This document shows positions 8,247 to 16,761 of a DNA stretch of 64,000 nt, in pieces (positions within the stretch are counted from its first letter, which is position 1; each line of letters starts with the position of its first letter). Source of the DNA: UBA2779 sp965232165 (lineage in GTDB: Bacteria > Spirochaetota > Spirochaetia > DSM-2461). Below the pieces are notes generated by a model. The model was not told the origin of the DNA, made no database searches, and saw only the letters and a program-made list of their open reading frames with translations. The position numbers were made by a program, and so were the translations under genes. Where the stretch lies: assembly GCA_965232165.1 (NCBI GenBank), contig CBDDOY010000002.1, forward strand, positions 186,001 through 250,000. Direction: 5' to 3'.

Positions 8247-9742
8247 ACATGGAGGGGCAGTACACCGAACAGCCCTTCGGCATGGAAACCGACGAACAGA
8301 CCGGAGAGATAACATTCACCCTGGAGTACGGGGTGTTCACCCGTTTCATCAAGCTGCACAGCCACATCAACGCGCTGGACGCGGAAGGCGAGCCGCTAAT
8401 GGACCCCGGCAGCTTCGACCTTGATCCCGAGAGCGTCCGGGTCTACGCCCTCACGGGCGGCGTCAACAAGTTCTACAGCTACAAGCCCGACGGCGGCCGG
8501 GCCGTCCACAGCGCCCTGACAGACACAATGCGCAGTGACCGCTACAGCTATTACCCCGACAGCGATCTTGTGCAGATCGCCGGGGATTACGCCTGCCGCT
8601 ACGATGAAAACGGGAACATGACGGAAAAGGGAGACAGGTACACCGAAAGCGGGGGAGAGATTACTATACATAAGGAAGGCCGCTATGCCCTATATAAGTA
8701 TGACCTGCTCAACCGCCTTGTATCGGTGAGCAGGCTTAACGGCGAGGGAGAAGTTGAAGTGGCGGCCTCCTACCGCTACAGCCACAGGAACTTGCGGATA
8801 GAGCGCACCGATAAAGCCGGCACGGTGCGCTATGTGTTCGACCTTGACGGCAGCATCATAGAAGAACACCGGGGCGATGAACTGATCCGCTATGTGTTCC
8901 GCAGGGGAAAGCACCTGGCCAAGATCACCCCTGACGGGACATATTATTACGGCACGGACCGTCTTGGGAGCACCACGGTGATGTTTGACGGGGAGGGCAG
9001 CGTAGTCTGGCGGGGGGATGTATCGCCCTTCGGGGAACTGGTGTCCTCCGAAGGGAGCATTGAGGAGAGAGTGAAATTCACGGGGAAGGATTATGACGAA
9101 GCGGCCGGGCTGTATTACTTCAACGCGAGGTGGTATGATGCGGAGCTTGGGCGGTTTACAACGGAGGATCCGGCGCGGGACGGGCGGAACTGGTATGTGT
9201 ATGTGAGGAATAATCCTTTGCGGTTTGTTGATCCTACGGGGCTGTTTGAAGAAGAAATTGAAAAAGCTGTCAACAACCACCTTGACGAAGAATACGTTCG
9301 TGGTACAAACGATTGCGACATTTGGGTGGAAAAAGTTCTAAAAGAAGCAGGAGTGGATTTGCCTGAAGAGTGGAAAGATGCCAAAGATACAACGGTCGAA
9401 AAACATCGCGAGGATATGAAATACATTTTGACTGACAAGCCATCCGCGGGCACAAATATAGGGCTTTCAGATGAAGGACACGCTATTTTGCTCCACCTGA
9501 ATGAGGGGGATGACTTCGAAGGTGCATCCGTTGAAGTCGCTCACAATTCATCAATTTCGGAGATATTTGACTACGATAACATGCAACATTTTAATGAGAG
9601 CTTCGCCGGGACGTATACATTTTGGTCAGTTCCGGACTCATCATCAAATGGCAATGACTCAGAGAATAGTGCTGCTAATTCTGCTACAAGTCCCAATTAT
9701 AATGGGTCAAAAACGAATGCTAATCAAGGAGTAAAGAAATGA
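8183..9742 (+). CDS. Rhs core with NlpC/CHAP-like tip (displaced cassette)
   Basis: 519 residues from a TTG; an ATG at 8198 is an alternative. The first about 21 residues are an out-of-frame reading of fragment F1. The Rhs core then runs to DPTGL near residue 354. The tip (about 355-519) contains GTNDCDIWVEKVLKEAGVDL with C378 and DEGHAILLHL with H433. This Cys then His order resembles NlpC/P60 or CHAP amidase/peptidase domains that cut peptidoglycan. The tail is Asn/Ser-rich. The stop overlaps the start of the WG-repeat gene by four bases (ATGA), so the two are coupled. The toxin function is inferred from Rhs context and motifs. Confidence 0.75.
   Translation: MRAISMSIVMMTAAEPPKNSWYMEGQYTEQPFGMETDEQTGEITFTLEYGVFTRFIKLHSHINALDAEGEPLMDPGSFDLDPESVRVYALTGGVNKFYSYKPDGGRAVHSALTDTMRSDRYSYYPDSDLVQIAGDYACRYDENGNMTEKGDRYTESGGEITIHKEGRYALYKYDLLNRLVSVSRLNGEGEVEVAASYRYSHRNLRIERTDKAGTVRYVFDLDGSIIEEHRGDELIRYVFRRGKHLAKITPDGTYYYGTDRLGSTTVMFDGEGSVVWRGDVSPFGELVSSEGSIEERVKFTGKDYDEAAGLYYFNARWYDAELGRFTTEDPARDGRNWYVYVRNNPLRFVDPTGLFEEEIEKAVNNHLDEEYVRGTNDCDIWVEKVLKEAGVDLPEEWKDAKDTTVEKHREDMKYILTDKPSAGTNIGLSDEGHAILLHLNEGDDFEGASVEVAHNSSISEIFDYDNMQHFNESFAGTYTFWSVPDSSSNGNDSENSAANSATSPNYNGSKTNANQGVKK
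8247..9244 (+). repeat. Rhs core block, copy B (998 bp)
   Basis: Begins at ACATGGAGGGGCAG, nine bases into copy A, and ends at the same DPTGL codon. Only about half a dozen substitutions from copy A are visible, including the change that gives DGRNWY instead of DGLNWY. There are no gaps. Confidence 0.95.
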
Positions 9743-10791
9743 AAACGAGAAAAATTTGTGGAATAGTTTTTTTCCTCATGCCTGTATCATTGCTATATCC
9801 GATAGGTGAAAAAGCTCTTTTCCCAGTTAGGAATGGTAGATACACTGGCTATGCAAATAGAAATGGTGAGCTTGTTGTTGATGCCATATACGCTTATGCA
9901 GGGGCGTTCAGTGAAGAACTAGGAATGGCAAAAAAATTCGATGAGACTTACGACTGTCTTAACACTGAGGGCGAGGTTGTTTTCAATATTGAAGCTAATT
10001 CAGTAGAAGGTTTTAGCAACGGTTTTGCTGCGATTGAGAGGAACGGGAAATGGGGATTTATCAATACCAAGGGAGAAATCGTTATCAAGCCCCAATATAG
10101 ATATGTTGAATCATTTTCCCAGGACAAAGTCGCTGTGACTGATCAGAATAAGTCATCATTTTATATTGACTCACAAAATAGAAATGTTTTTGATACCAAG
10201 TATGATAATTGTTGGTCATTCAATGAAGGGTATGCTGTTATTGAGAATGAAGATGGTGAGAGGGCTGTAATCAACAGCAATGGCAAGGTTGTGACTCCTT
10301 GGCAGGATCATTATGCGAATCATATAATTTTCGAAAAAACATGGTGTTATCGGACTGAAGATAACACAAAATACATTTGCATAAATCTTGAAACACTACA
10401 GGAAATTTTCGAGTTTCCCCTTGAGGAGGATGAGGAGTATTTACCTATTGGATATCTTCAAAATGGCTATATTCCGGCTGGCACTCCGTCTCGTGGATGG
10501 GGGATTTTAAATATCAAAGGTGAAGTTGTTGTTGAATACCAGTACTCTCATATATCTGCACAAATGAGCGAAGGTATCTATACATTTACAAGACATATAA
10601 AAGGATATAGCCCTTCACCCCATGGCTATATTACTGCTGAAGGGGAGATCATTGCTCCAGCTAGGTTTAGGGTGGCATCATTATTTGAATATGGATTAGC
10701 GTCTATAATGGAACGGGATGGCAGAAGAGGTTATCTAAACAAGAAAGGTGAAATCGCTTTTTATTATGCAGATGTTTTTGATGTAGAATGA
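9739..10791 (+). CDS. Exported WG-repeat protein, candidate immunity protein
   Basis: 350 residues with a signal peptide (MKTRKICGIVFFLMPVSLLYP) followed by WG beta repeats, for example KWGFINTKGEIVIKPQYRYV, GWGILNIKGEVVVEYQYSH and a last copy ending GYLNKKGEIAF. WG repeats form beta-propeller or solenoid binding surfaces. The gene overlaps the NlpC-like Rhs tip by four bases and has GGAG upstream, so it is translated with it. The best guess is that it binds and blocks that toxin in the periplasm. WG-repeat proteins also occur as stand-alone exported proteins, so the immunity role rests on position. Confidence 0.7.
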   Translation: MKTRKICGIVFFLMPVSLLYPIGEKALFPVRNGRYTGYANRNGELVVDAIYAYAGAFSEELGMAKKFDETYDCLNTEGEVVFNIEANSVEGFSNGFAAIERNGKWGFINTKGEIVIKPQYRYVESFSQDKVAVTDQNKSSFYIDSQNRNVFDTKYDNCWSFNEGYAVIENEDGERAVINSNGKVVTPWQDHYANHIIFEKTWCYRTEDNTKYICINLETLQEIFEFPLEEDEEYLPIGYLQNGYIPAGTPSRGWGILNIKGEVVVEYQYSHISAQMSEGIYTFTRHIKGYSPSPHGYITAEGEIIAPARFRVASLFEYGLASIMERDGRRGYLNKKGEIAFYYADVFDVE

Positions 10792-10842
10792 CGGTATTCC
10801 CCTGACACCCTACTCCTGAACCGTCCTCCTTATCTCGGCGGC

Positions 10843-11640
10843 TTGGCTGCCGAATTAGGGAAGGATTATGACGAAGCGGCCGGGCTGTATTACTTCAATG
10901 CGAGGTGGTATGATGCGGAGCTTGGGCGGTTTACAACGGAGGATCCGGCGCGGGACGGGTTGAACTGGTATATTTATTGTGGTAATAACCCCATCAAATA
11001 TACAGACCCAACAGGACTTCTATTTGGAATAGATGACTTCTTATTTTCAGCTATAGGGAATTTAACAGGTTTACGAGATGATGGGATATGGGAAGGAACA
11101 AAACAGAACTTTGTTGAGTCGTGGAAATCTGTTGGCGGAACACTAAACACTTTTGAGGACAACGATTCAATTGGGGATGTAGCTTTTGATGCTCTTGAAT
11201 TAGCATATAGGTTAACATGGGGTCTTTTTACAGAAACTATTGGTGGTATTATGGCATATATAGCGATTCAACTAGAAGGCGCTGTAACCGAACGACATGG
11301 AGACACCCAGTTAATTAAAAAGAAAAATGGTGGAGCATCAGCATGGGGAAGTAAAACCATTGGTGGAGTTGGTAGTTTAGATGATCCTAGAATTAATGTT
11401 AGAGATTGGAATCGTGACCATGAGCAGGGACATTATTATCAGTCTATGATTCTTGGACCTCTGTATTATTTTGTTGTTGGGATTCCTAGTAAAGTTAGAC
11501 GTCTTATTTGGAAAAAACAACGTAATTCTCATGCAACATACTATAATGATTTTTATACAGAATATTGGGCTAACATGTTAGCAGGACTAGAAATTGAAAC
11601 TCACCCAGATACAGATCGATCAATTTATAAACGGAGGTAA
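10843..11640 (+). CDS. Short Rhs tail with HExxH metallopeptidase-like tip
   Basis: 265 residues starting at a TTG. Only about 40 residues of Rhs core remain (KDYDEAAGLYYFNARWYD to DPTGL). The tip then has a hydrophobic stretch (YRLTWGLFTETIGGIMAYIA) and, at H193-H197, NRDHEQGHYYQSMILGPLYY followed by FVVGIPS. HExxH is the zinc site of metallopeptidases. The HEQGH plus GPLYY..GIPS arrangement is one I associate with a recurrent Rhs tip and membrane-linked family. It is a displaced toxin tip with no full Rhs shell, so export would need recombination onto the long Rhs gene. The next gene follows directly. Confidence 0.7.
   Translation: MAAELGKDYDEAAGLYYFNARWYDAELGRFTTEDPARDGLNWYIYCGNNPIKYTDPTGLLFGIDDFLFSAIGNLTGLRDDGIWEGTKQNFVESWKSVGGTLNTFEDNDSIGDVAFDALELAYRLTWGLFTETIGGIMAYIAIQLEGAVTERHGDTQLIKKKNGGASAWGSKTIGGVGSLDDPRINVRDWNRDHEQGHYYQSMILGPLYYFVVGIPSKVRRLIWKKQRNSHATYYNDFYTEYWANMLAGLEIETHPDTDRSIYKRR
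10858..10971 (+). repeat. Rhs core block, short copy E (114 bp)
   Basis: Matches 6515-6628 of copy A, apparently exactly. It then diverges to a homologous but different boundary (YIYCGNNPIKYTDPTGL). The left junction is abrupt, inside the GGGAAGGAT of the core. Confidence 0.9.
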
Positions 11641-11644
11641 TATT

Positions 11645-12058
11645 TTGAGAAAAAATTTATTTATATTAACGTTTTTAGTTCTTAGTTTCTCTCTTCATGC
11701 TCTTGGAGCGTATGATACTTTATTAGAAGATTATTTAATTGTAAATAATTATGATACGACAATAATTGTAAAAGCTAATTCTAAAAAAAATGACTTTAAC
11801 GAATATATTTTAAAACCAAATGAATCTAAATTTTTATTTACTACAGGTGAAATTTTAACTGAAAATGGGATTCTTAAAATCGATCTATTATATAAGTATT
11901 TCGAATATTTTTTAGTCTACGATGAGAATATGAAACTACTTAGAGATACTGTTTTTATACAAGATGAAATAGAGTATATAAATGAAGAGTATGGAGAAGA
12001 TGAGTTTGCAAGTTATTACAATATAAACTTAGGTTCCAAACTGGATCTAAATCCATAA
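11645..12058 (+). CDS. Small exported protein, candidate immunity protein
   Basis: 137 residues starting at TTG 11645. I chose this start because a strong GGAGGT lies at 11633-11638 and the product then begins with a signal peptide (MRKNLFILTFLVLSFSLHALG). The longer frame from 11594 would overlap the upstream gene and hide the signal. The mature part is acidic and Tyr-rich (for example EYINEEYGEDEFASYYN) and unrecognised. It is placed directly after the HExxH tip, with the ribosome site inside that gene's last codons, as expected for an immunity partner of a metallopeptidase-like toxin. Confidence 0.65.
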   Translation: MRKNLFILTFLVLSFSLHALGAYDTLLEDYLIVNNYDTTIIVKANSKKNDFNEYILKPNESKFLFTTGEILTENGILKIDLLYKYFEYFLVYDENMKLLRDTVFIQDEIEYINEEYGEDEFASYYNINLGSKLDLNP

Positions 12059-12145
12059 TAAAACGTTGGAGTTGACCAACTGTGTTGGCAACTCAACTAG
12101 CTATTATGGAGCTGTCGCTGACTGGAATAAAAGTCATAGCAAGTG

Positions 12146-12197
12146 AACAGAATGCTATCTTATCGGAAGCGTGCTTACGATAAGATGTATTCTGTTT
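12146..12197. other. Two-stem hairpin H1
   Basis: The arms are AACAGAAT / ATTCTGTT (outer, 8 bp) and ATCTTATCG / CGATAAGAT (inner, 9 bp), separated by a 3/2 internal loop and closed by a 12-base loop. A related hairpin sits at 14690-14741 with identical outer arms. There is no T-run, so it is not a standard terminator. It lies in the 294 bp gap 12059-12352, which holds no gene that I can support. Confidence 0.7.
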
Positions 12198-12352
12198 AAC
12201 GACCGACAGGAAGTGGACTTGCATTTTCTACTCATAACACCGCAGTTAACTTGCAGCAGAGCCCAACAAACCGGGATTTTAGAAGACCCGGTCTCAATAT
12301 TGGGACACTCCGCCGGGAATCATCCTGCGGATTGTTCACGGGTTTTCTTGCC

Positions 12353-13359
12353 CCCTGTACAACATGGAGGGGCAGTACACCGAACAGCCCTTCGGCATGG
12401 AAACCGACGAACAGACCGGAGAGATAACATTCACCCTGGAGTACGGGGTGTTCACCCGTTTCATCAAGCTGCACAGCCACATCAACGCGCTGGACGCGGA
12501 AGGCGAGCCGATAATGGACCCCGGCAGCTTCGACCTTGATCCCGAGAGCGTCCGGGTCTACGCCCTCTCGGGCGGCGTCAACAAGTTCTACAGCTACAAG
12601 CCCGACGGCGGCCGGGCCATCCACAGCGCCCTAACCGACACAATGCGCAGTGACCGCTACAGCTATTACCCCGACAGCGATCTTGTGCAGATCGCCGGGG
12701 ATTACGCCTGCCGCTACGATGAAAACGGGAACATGACGGAAAAGGGAGACAGGTACACCGAAAGCGGGGGAGAGATTACTATACACAAGGAAGGCCGCTA
12801 TACCCTATATAAGTATGACCTGCTCAACCGCCTTGTATCGGTGAGCAGGCTTAACGGCGAGGGAGAAGTTGAAGTGGCGGCATCCTACCGCTACAGCCAC
12901 AGGAACTTGCGGATAGAGCGCACCGATAAAGCCGGCACGGTGCGCTATGTGTTCGACCTTGACGGCAACATCATAGAAGAACACCGGGGCGATGAACTGA
13001 TCCGCTATGTGTTCCGCAGGGGGAAGCACCTGTCCAAGATCACCCCTGACGGGACATATTATTACGGCACGGACCGTCTTGGGAGCACCACGGTGATGTT
13101 TGACGGGGAGGGCAGCGTAGTCTGGCGGGGGGATGTATCGCCCTTCGGGGAACTGGTGTCCTCCGAAGGGAGCATTGAGGAGAGAGTGAAATTCACGGGG
13201 AAGGATTATGACGAAGCGGCCGGGCTGTACTACTTCAACGCGAGGTGGTATGATGCGGAGCTTGGGCGGTTTACAACGGAGGATCCGGCACGGGACGGGT
13301 TGAACTGGTATGTGTATGTGAGGAATAATCCTTTGCGGTTTGTTGATCCGACGGGGCTG
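12353..13359 (+). repeat. Rhs core block, copy C (1007 bp)
   Basis: Same span as copy A with no gaps and roughly a dozen substitutions by eye (for example the changes giving ALSGGV and HLSKIT). The left junction CCCTGTACAAC is the same position in the Rhs gene as in copy A. Confidence 0.95.
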
Positions 13360-13962
13360 GACGCTGTCGCTGACCCTGAATATTTAAAAAATTTGGAAGC
13401 GCAAGAATATTATGCCAATCTTGAACAGAATTACCTGCCTACTGATGCGGATGGCAATGATATAACTGATATCAGTCCCTACATACAGCGTGATGAGGAA
13501 GGGAAGCCTTATACGGACGACAAAGGCGCGGCTCTTTTCAATGAAGATGGTCAAAAAATTCTCGGTGATGAAGGCTGGAATGTCGATGCAAAAGATGTTT
13601 TTCATGAGGATTTGGGGGGTGATCCCGTTGTAAAATTGACCAATGAAAGTGGAGCTGAACAGATTTATAATATGAACACAGGTAAGCTTGTTACTGATCC
13701 ACAGAATAGAGGGACGTGGAATAAAGGTGCGGGGCCGTATGGGTTGAAAACATCAGGTGGTACAGGACTAGGAGCCGGTTTAAAACATTTAGGAGATATA
13801 AGCAAATGGAAAGAATTTGGTATTGGCCCCGACGACCATAGTACCCCATATGGAAGAGCTATAAGAAGTGTTTATGGTACCATGAATCCAAGCGGATCAA
13901 GTTATAGAAACCTTAAAAATCCAGAAGTGAGTAAACCTTTTGTAAGAGGAAAAGACAGGTGA
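12364..13962 (+). CDS. Rhs core with unrecognised tip (displaced cassette)
   Basis: 532 residues beginning at the ATG inside the core repeat (MEGQYTEQPFG), with no Rhs N terminus. The core reaches DPTGL near residue 332. The tip (about 333-532) begins DAVADPEYLKNLEAQEYYAN. It is acidic at first, then Gly-rich (GPYGLKTSGGTGLGAGLKHLG), and ends with IGPDDHSTPYGRAIRSVYG and a basic tail. I do not recognise its fold or catalytic residues. It is followed 11 bases later by a multi-pass membrane protein, so the tip may be a membrane-acting or periplasmic toxin. That is inference. Confidence 0.7.
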   Translation: MEGQYTEQPFGMETDEQTGEITFTLEYGVFTRFIKLHSHINALDAEGEPIMDPGSFDLDPESVRVYALSGGVNKFYSYKPDGGRAIHSALTDTMRSDRYSYYPDSDLVQIAGDYACRYDENGNMTEKGDRYTESGGEITIHKEGRYTLYKYDLLNRLVSVSRLNGEGEVEVAASYRYSHRNLRIERTDKAGTVRYVFDLDGNIIEEHRGDELIRYVFRRGKHLSKITPDGTYYYGTDRLGSTTVMFDGEGSVVWRGDVSPFGELVSSEGSIEERVKFTGKDYDEAAGLYYFNARWYDAELGRFTTEDPARDGLNWYVYVRNNPLRFVDPTGLDAVADPEYLKNLEAQEYYANLEQNYLPTDADGNDITDISPYIQRDEEGKPYTDDKGAALFNEDGQKILGDEGWNVDAKDVFHEDLGGDPVVKLTNESGAEQIYNMNTGKLVTDPQNRGTWNKGAGPYGLKTSGGTGLGAGLKHLGDISKWKEFGIGPDDHSTPYGRAIRSVYGTMNPSGSSYRNLKNPEVSKPFVRGKDR

Positions 13963-13973
13963 GACGTTAGATT

Positions 13974-14660
13974 ATGCATCTTATAATTAGAAAGATAGGA
14001 ACACTGTTCTTTGGTAATACAGCCTTCTATGAGAAACTAATAATGATGTTCGATAAGTTGTCCCGGATGGTTTCCATTGGAGATATTTATAGTTACCCTT
14101 TATTGGCTGGTATTATATTTGTTCCAATATTTATATTGATTTTCTATGGAAATAAAAGTTGTTCTTTAAAATTGATTCGTCTTTTGAGTATTACTAAAAA
14201 ACAATATATATTTCGTTTTCACTATGTAAATGTTTTATTGATAGCAGAAACTTTTGCAATATTTGTCACTGCTGTTGCCACACCGATTGCAGTTAGTCAA
14301 AATTATAGTCAGTATAAACGGAATGAAATTTTAGCTTTTATTGCCAGCAGTCAGTTGGTGTATATTTCTCTTTTAATAATATCGCTTATTTTAATCCCTT
14401 TTTGGTACAAAAACGGTTCAAAAATAATAGGGATATTTTTTATTTTTTTTGTTATTATAACTATAAACTTCAAAAGTTTCTGGTGGCCATATTTCTATGC
14501 GACGGTTGTGGTTTCACGATATTTCCGGAAAATATATCCGGAAAATCCGTCAAGAAAAAACGAGCTATTTTATGCTATTACGACAACACTATTAATTCCT
14601 GTTGGAGTTATCGTTTTTCTTGTATTTGAATATGCTATGTATGTAGCGGGTATGGGTTGA
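13974..14660 (+). CDS. Multi-pass membrane protein, candidate immunity protein
   Basis: 228 residues, AT-rich. Five hydrophobic stretches are visible: YPLLAGIIFVPIFILIFYG, YVNVLLIAETFAIFVTAVAT, FIASSQLVYISLLIISLILI, IIGIFFIFFVIITINF and a last one ending LLIPVGVIVFLVFEYAMYVA. No family is recognised. It directly follows the tip of the third Rhs cassette. Membrane immunity proteins usually protect against toxins that attack the inner membrane or arrive through it. Confidence 0.65.
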   Translation: MHLIIRKIGTLFFGNTAFYEKLIMMFDKLSRMVSIGDIYSYPLLAGIIFVPIFILIFYGNKSCSLKLIRLLSITKKQYIFRFHYVNVLLIAETFAIFVTAVATPIAVSQNYSQYKRNEILAFIASSQLVYISLLIISLILIPFWYKNGSKIIGIFFIFFVIITINFKSFWWPYFYATVVVSRYFRKIYPENPSRKNELFYAITTTLLIPVGVIVFLVFEYAMYVAGMG

Positions 14661-14689
14661 TCCGTACGGAGCCCCCCCTGCGGCAGGTG

Positions 14690-14741
14690 AACAGAATTGC
14701 GGCATTATCGGCGGCATGGCGACGATAATGTAAATTCTGTT
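14690..14741. other. Two-stem hairpin H2
   Basis: The outer arms AACAGAAT / ATTCTGTT are identical to H1. The inner arms are CATTATCG / CGATAATG, so the inner base pairs differ from H1 but pairing is kept. The internal loop is 5/3 and the terminal loop 12 bases. It sits 29 bases after the stop of the membrane protein gene, with no T-run. Confidence 0.7.
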
Positions 14742-14847
14742 TAGCCCGGGACAAATCGGTGTGAAGCGGAAGCGGGGGAAGGCAGATGCCGGGCGGGCCT
14801 GCCGGTGAGAAGAGGCCTGCTGCTTAGCGGGGGAATGCAGGCGGCCT

Positions 14848-15021
14848 GCGAAAAGAACAGGCGGCTTAAGGGGGCAGGCCGCCCTGCTGCCCATTGCAGC
14901 TCCTGCGAGGCCTCTGGGGGCGACTCTTTTTGCAGTGCAGGTTGAGTGCGAAGGAGACAGGCGGCTGAAGGCGGCGAGCCCGCCCTGCAGTCCGTTGCAG
15001 CTCCTGCGAGGCCTTTGGGGG
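14848..15021. repeat. Two 74 bp GC-rich units in tandem, 27 bp apart
   Basis: 14848-14921 and 14949-15021 share GCGAA..GACAGGCGGCT.AAGG, then GCCCTGC.G.CC.TTGCAG and CTCCTGCGAGGCCT.TGGGGG. No reading frame is convincing across 14743-15020. The second unit runs straight into Rhs core copy D, so the repeat may mark the recombination joint. Confidence 0.7.
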
Positions 15022-15285
15022 CAGCGTAGTCTGGCAAGGGGATGTATCGCCCTTCGGGGAACTGGTGTCCTCCGAAGGGAGCATTGAGGAGAGAGTGAAA
15101 TTTACGGGGAAGGATTATGACGAAGCGGCCGGGCTGTACTACTTCAATGCGAGGTGGTATGATGCGGAGCTTGGGCGGTTTACAACGGAGGATCCGGCAC
15201 GGGACGGGTTGAACTGGTATGTGTATGTGAGGAATAATCCTTTGCGGTTTGTTGATCCGACGGGGCTGGAAAGTGCCGATGCCGC
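15021..15285 (+). repeat. Rhs core block, short copy D (265 bp)
   Basis: Matches 6429-6693 of copy A with few changes (TGGCAAGGGG for TGGCGGGGGG). It also shares the ESADAA linker beyond DPTGL, so the exchange point with copy A lies inside the tip linker rather than at the core boundary. Confidence 0.9.
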
Positions 15286-15793
15286 GGACAGACAATACAC
15301 ATATTTTGAAAGAGATATAGGAGAAAAAATCAAAGATCTCGGTCGATACGGAGATCCGCGAACTAGAAATGGAGCAATATTAACAAATACAAATGGTCCA
15401 CCAAGTATAAAAATTCGCAGATATGAAGACTTTCGTGGTATTGAAGGTTTGTCGGAAAATCTCTCGCAATTAGACTCACATGAAAATAGTTATGGGAAAA
15501 CGGGAATGATGTCTGGTCCAAACATCATTGAAAGCATTACAAACTTCAGAAAAGGGAACGCATTCTTGGTTACTTATGATAACCCGAAGTCCGAAGGTTT
15601 AGATGGCTACGAAGTATTTCTCATTGACAGACCTGATGCTGATACGGGTCTTTATCCTAAGTATCCCCAAGGTGAATCATTATCCCCTGAACAAGCTCAA
15701 AAAGTCTTAGAAAGTCGCCCAAATCTAGTTGATTCTGCGATATCTGAAGACTTACGCCCATGGTACCGTAAGGTATTGGATTGGATATTTTGA
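15065..15793 (+). CDS. Short Rhs tail with unrecognised tip (displaced cassette)
   Basis: 242 residues from a GTG inside the core repeat. About 68 core residues lead to DPTGLESADAA, the same linker as the papain-like Rhs gene. The tip (about 74-242) reads DRQYTYFERDIGEKIKDLGR and continues with a mid part VTYDNPKSEGLDGYEVFLID. It ends DLRPWYRKVLDWIF. No catalytic motif is recognised. The next gene follows after a three-base gap. Because the linker is shared, this tip could replace that of the long Rhs gene by a single crossover. Confidence 0.65.
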   Translation: MSSEGSIEERVKFTGKDYDEAAGLYYFNARWYDAELGRFTTEDPARDGLNWYVYVRNNPLRFVDPTGLESADAADRQYTYFERDIGEKIKDLGRYGDPRTRNGAILTNTNGPPSIKIRRYEDFRGIEGLSENLSQLDSHENSYGKTGMMSGPNIIESITNFRKGNAFLVTYDNPKSEGLDGYEVFLIDRPDADTGLYPKYPQGESLSPEQAQKVLESRPNLVDSAISEDLRPWYRKVLDWIF

Positions 15794-15796
15794 AAA

Positions 15797-16231
15797 ATGA
15801 AACTATTTGTAAACATTCGAAAAAAAAAATTTTTCCTGGCTATGGTATTCTTAGTCTGCTTAATTGCGTTGGTTATATTGCAACTAGGTGTGACTTCGGC
15901 AAAAAAGCCTGACTCCGAACGGTACGTAAAAGGAAAAATTTATGGTTCTTTGGAGGATATATTCAGAGCCCAGTATTCGTTTTCAACATTTGATAAAGAT
16001 GGTAATTTACTTAGGAATAAAAAGATCGATATTTTTCTATTTCGTAATTTCTTCATAGAATTTCTAAATGGAGAAGTCAGAGCGAGAATTTATGTCTCTG
16101 CTTCATCCGCCCGCAATATGTCTCCAGATATATGGGATATCTACGAAATATCTCCAGAATTACTGGTTGTCAAAGACATTTTTGGTCAAAAATTGAAGTT
16201 CGTACTAAATACTTACTCTGTTTCTAGGTAA
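15797..16231 (+). CDS. Membrane-anchored small protein, candidate immunity protein
   Basis: 144 residues. A basic N terminus (MKLFVNIRKKK) and one strong membrane segment (FFLAMVFLVCLIALVILQLG) are followed by a soluble domain of about 110 residues (YVKGKIYGSLEDIFRAQYSF and so on) with no family that I recognise. The topology suggests that the soluble part faces the periplasm. It sits three bases after the stop of the preceding Rhs tip. It has the context expected of an immunity protein; nothing in the sequence itself proves this. Confidence 0.6.
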   Translation: MKLFVNIRKKKFFLAMVFLVCLIALVILQLGVTSAKKPDSERYVKGKIYGSLEDIFRAQYSFSTFDKDGNLLRNKKIDIFLFRNFFIEFLNGEVRARIYVSASSARNMSPDIWDIYEISPELLVVKDIFGQKLKFVLNTYSVSR

Positions 16232-16256
16232 ATATTAAGGGGAAATCCCCACTGTG

Positions 16257-16382
16257 CTTTCCAACGCCCCGCGGTATGTACCTGCTAATGGAGGATTGCT
16301 AGATATATATGGTCATCTTACCGACCCGGCGCCTGATTTGGTTGATCATCGATTTAATAAACTGAATAGCATGTCGCCATGA
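16257..16382 (+). pseudogene. Short coding remnant
   Basis: A 41-codon open stretch reads LSNAPRYVPANGGLLDIYGH and continues LTDPAPDLVDHRFNKLN to a TGA at 16380-16382. It has no start codon and no recognised family, but its composition is protein-like. It may be the tail of another lost toxin or immunity gene between two cassettes. Confidence 0.3.
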
Positions 16383-16474
16383 AGAGGAAAGAATATATGA
16401 CTCCCCTGCAATAAGTTTAGAACCCCCTTCCGCAAATTGATTATGTATGATAATCTTAGAGAAGGAGGGGAATT

Positions 16475-16759
16475 ATGTTCAAAAAGAACGATACTCATCG
16501 TCAGATGAGAATGGTTACAACTATATCGACTCTTAACACAACAGCTTTAAGGCGACTGGAATCTTCTTGGGCGCATCACTTCTATCACGAATTTTTTTTT
16601 CATTTGGATGAATCAATCTTTGCGGTTCTATACAGTTCTAAAGCCTCACGGCCTAACGTATCAGTGAATATCTTATTCGGATTTGAAGCGATCAAATCTG
16701 GTTTTGGCTGGAGTGATGAGGAGTTGTATGATCACTTTCTATTTGATCTGCTCCATTAG
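16475..16759 (+). pseudogene. Truncated IS1182-like transposase N terminus
   Basis: 94 residues with a good ribosome site (GGAGGGG before the ATG at 16475). LDESIFAVLYSSKASRPNVS, then GFEAIKSGFGWSDEELYDHFLFDLL, is the conserved N-terminal (DUF772-type) region of IS1182-like transposases, which are normally about 450-550 residues. The frame stops at LLH, and an Rhs fragment begins three bases later, so the rest of the transposase has been lost. It marks one of the joints by which the array was built. Confidence 0.75.
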
Positions 16760-16761
16760 GA

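Noticed and set aside
12146..14741. The two hairpins as integron attC sites
   Set aside because: The outer ends do not give the RYYYAAC and GTTRRRY core words, and no integrase gene is seen. Folded-site recombination remains possible but not as a classical attC.
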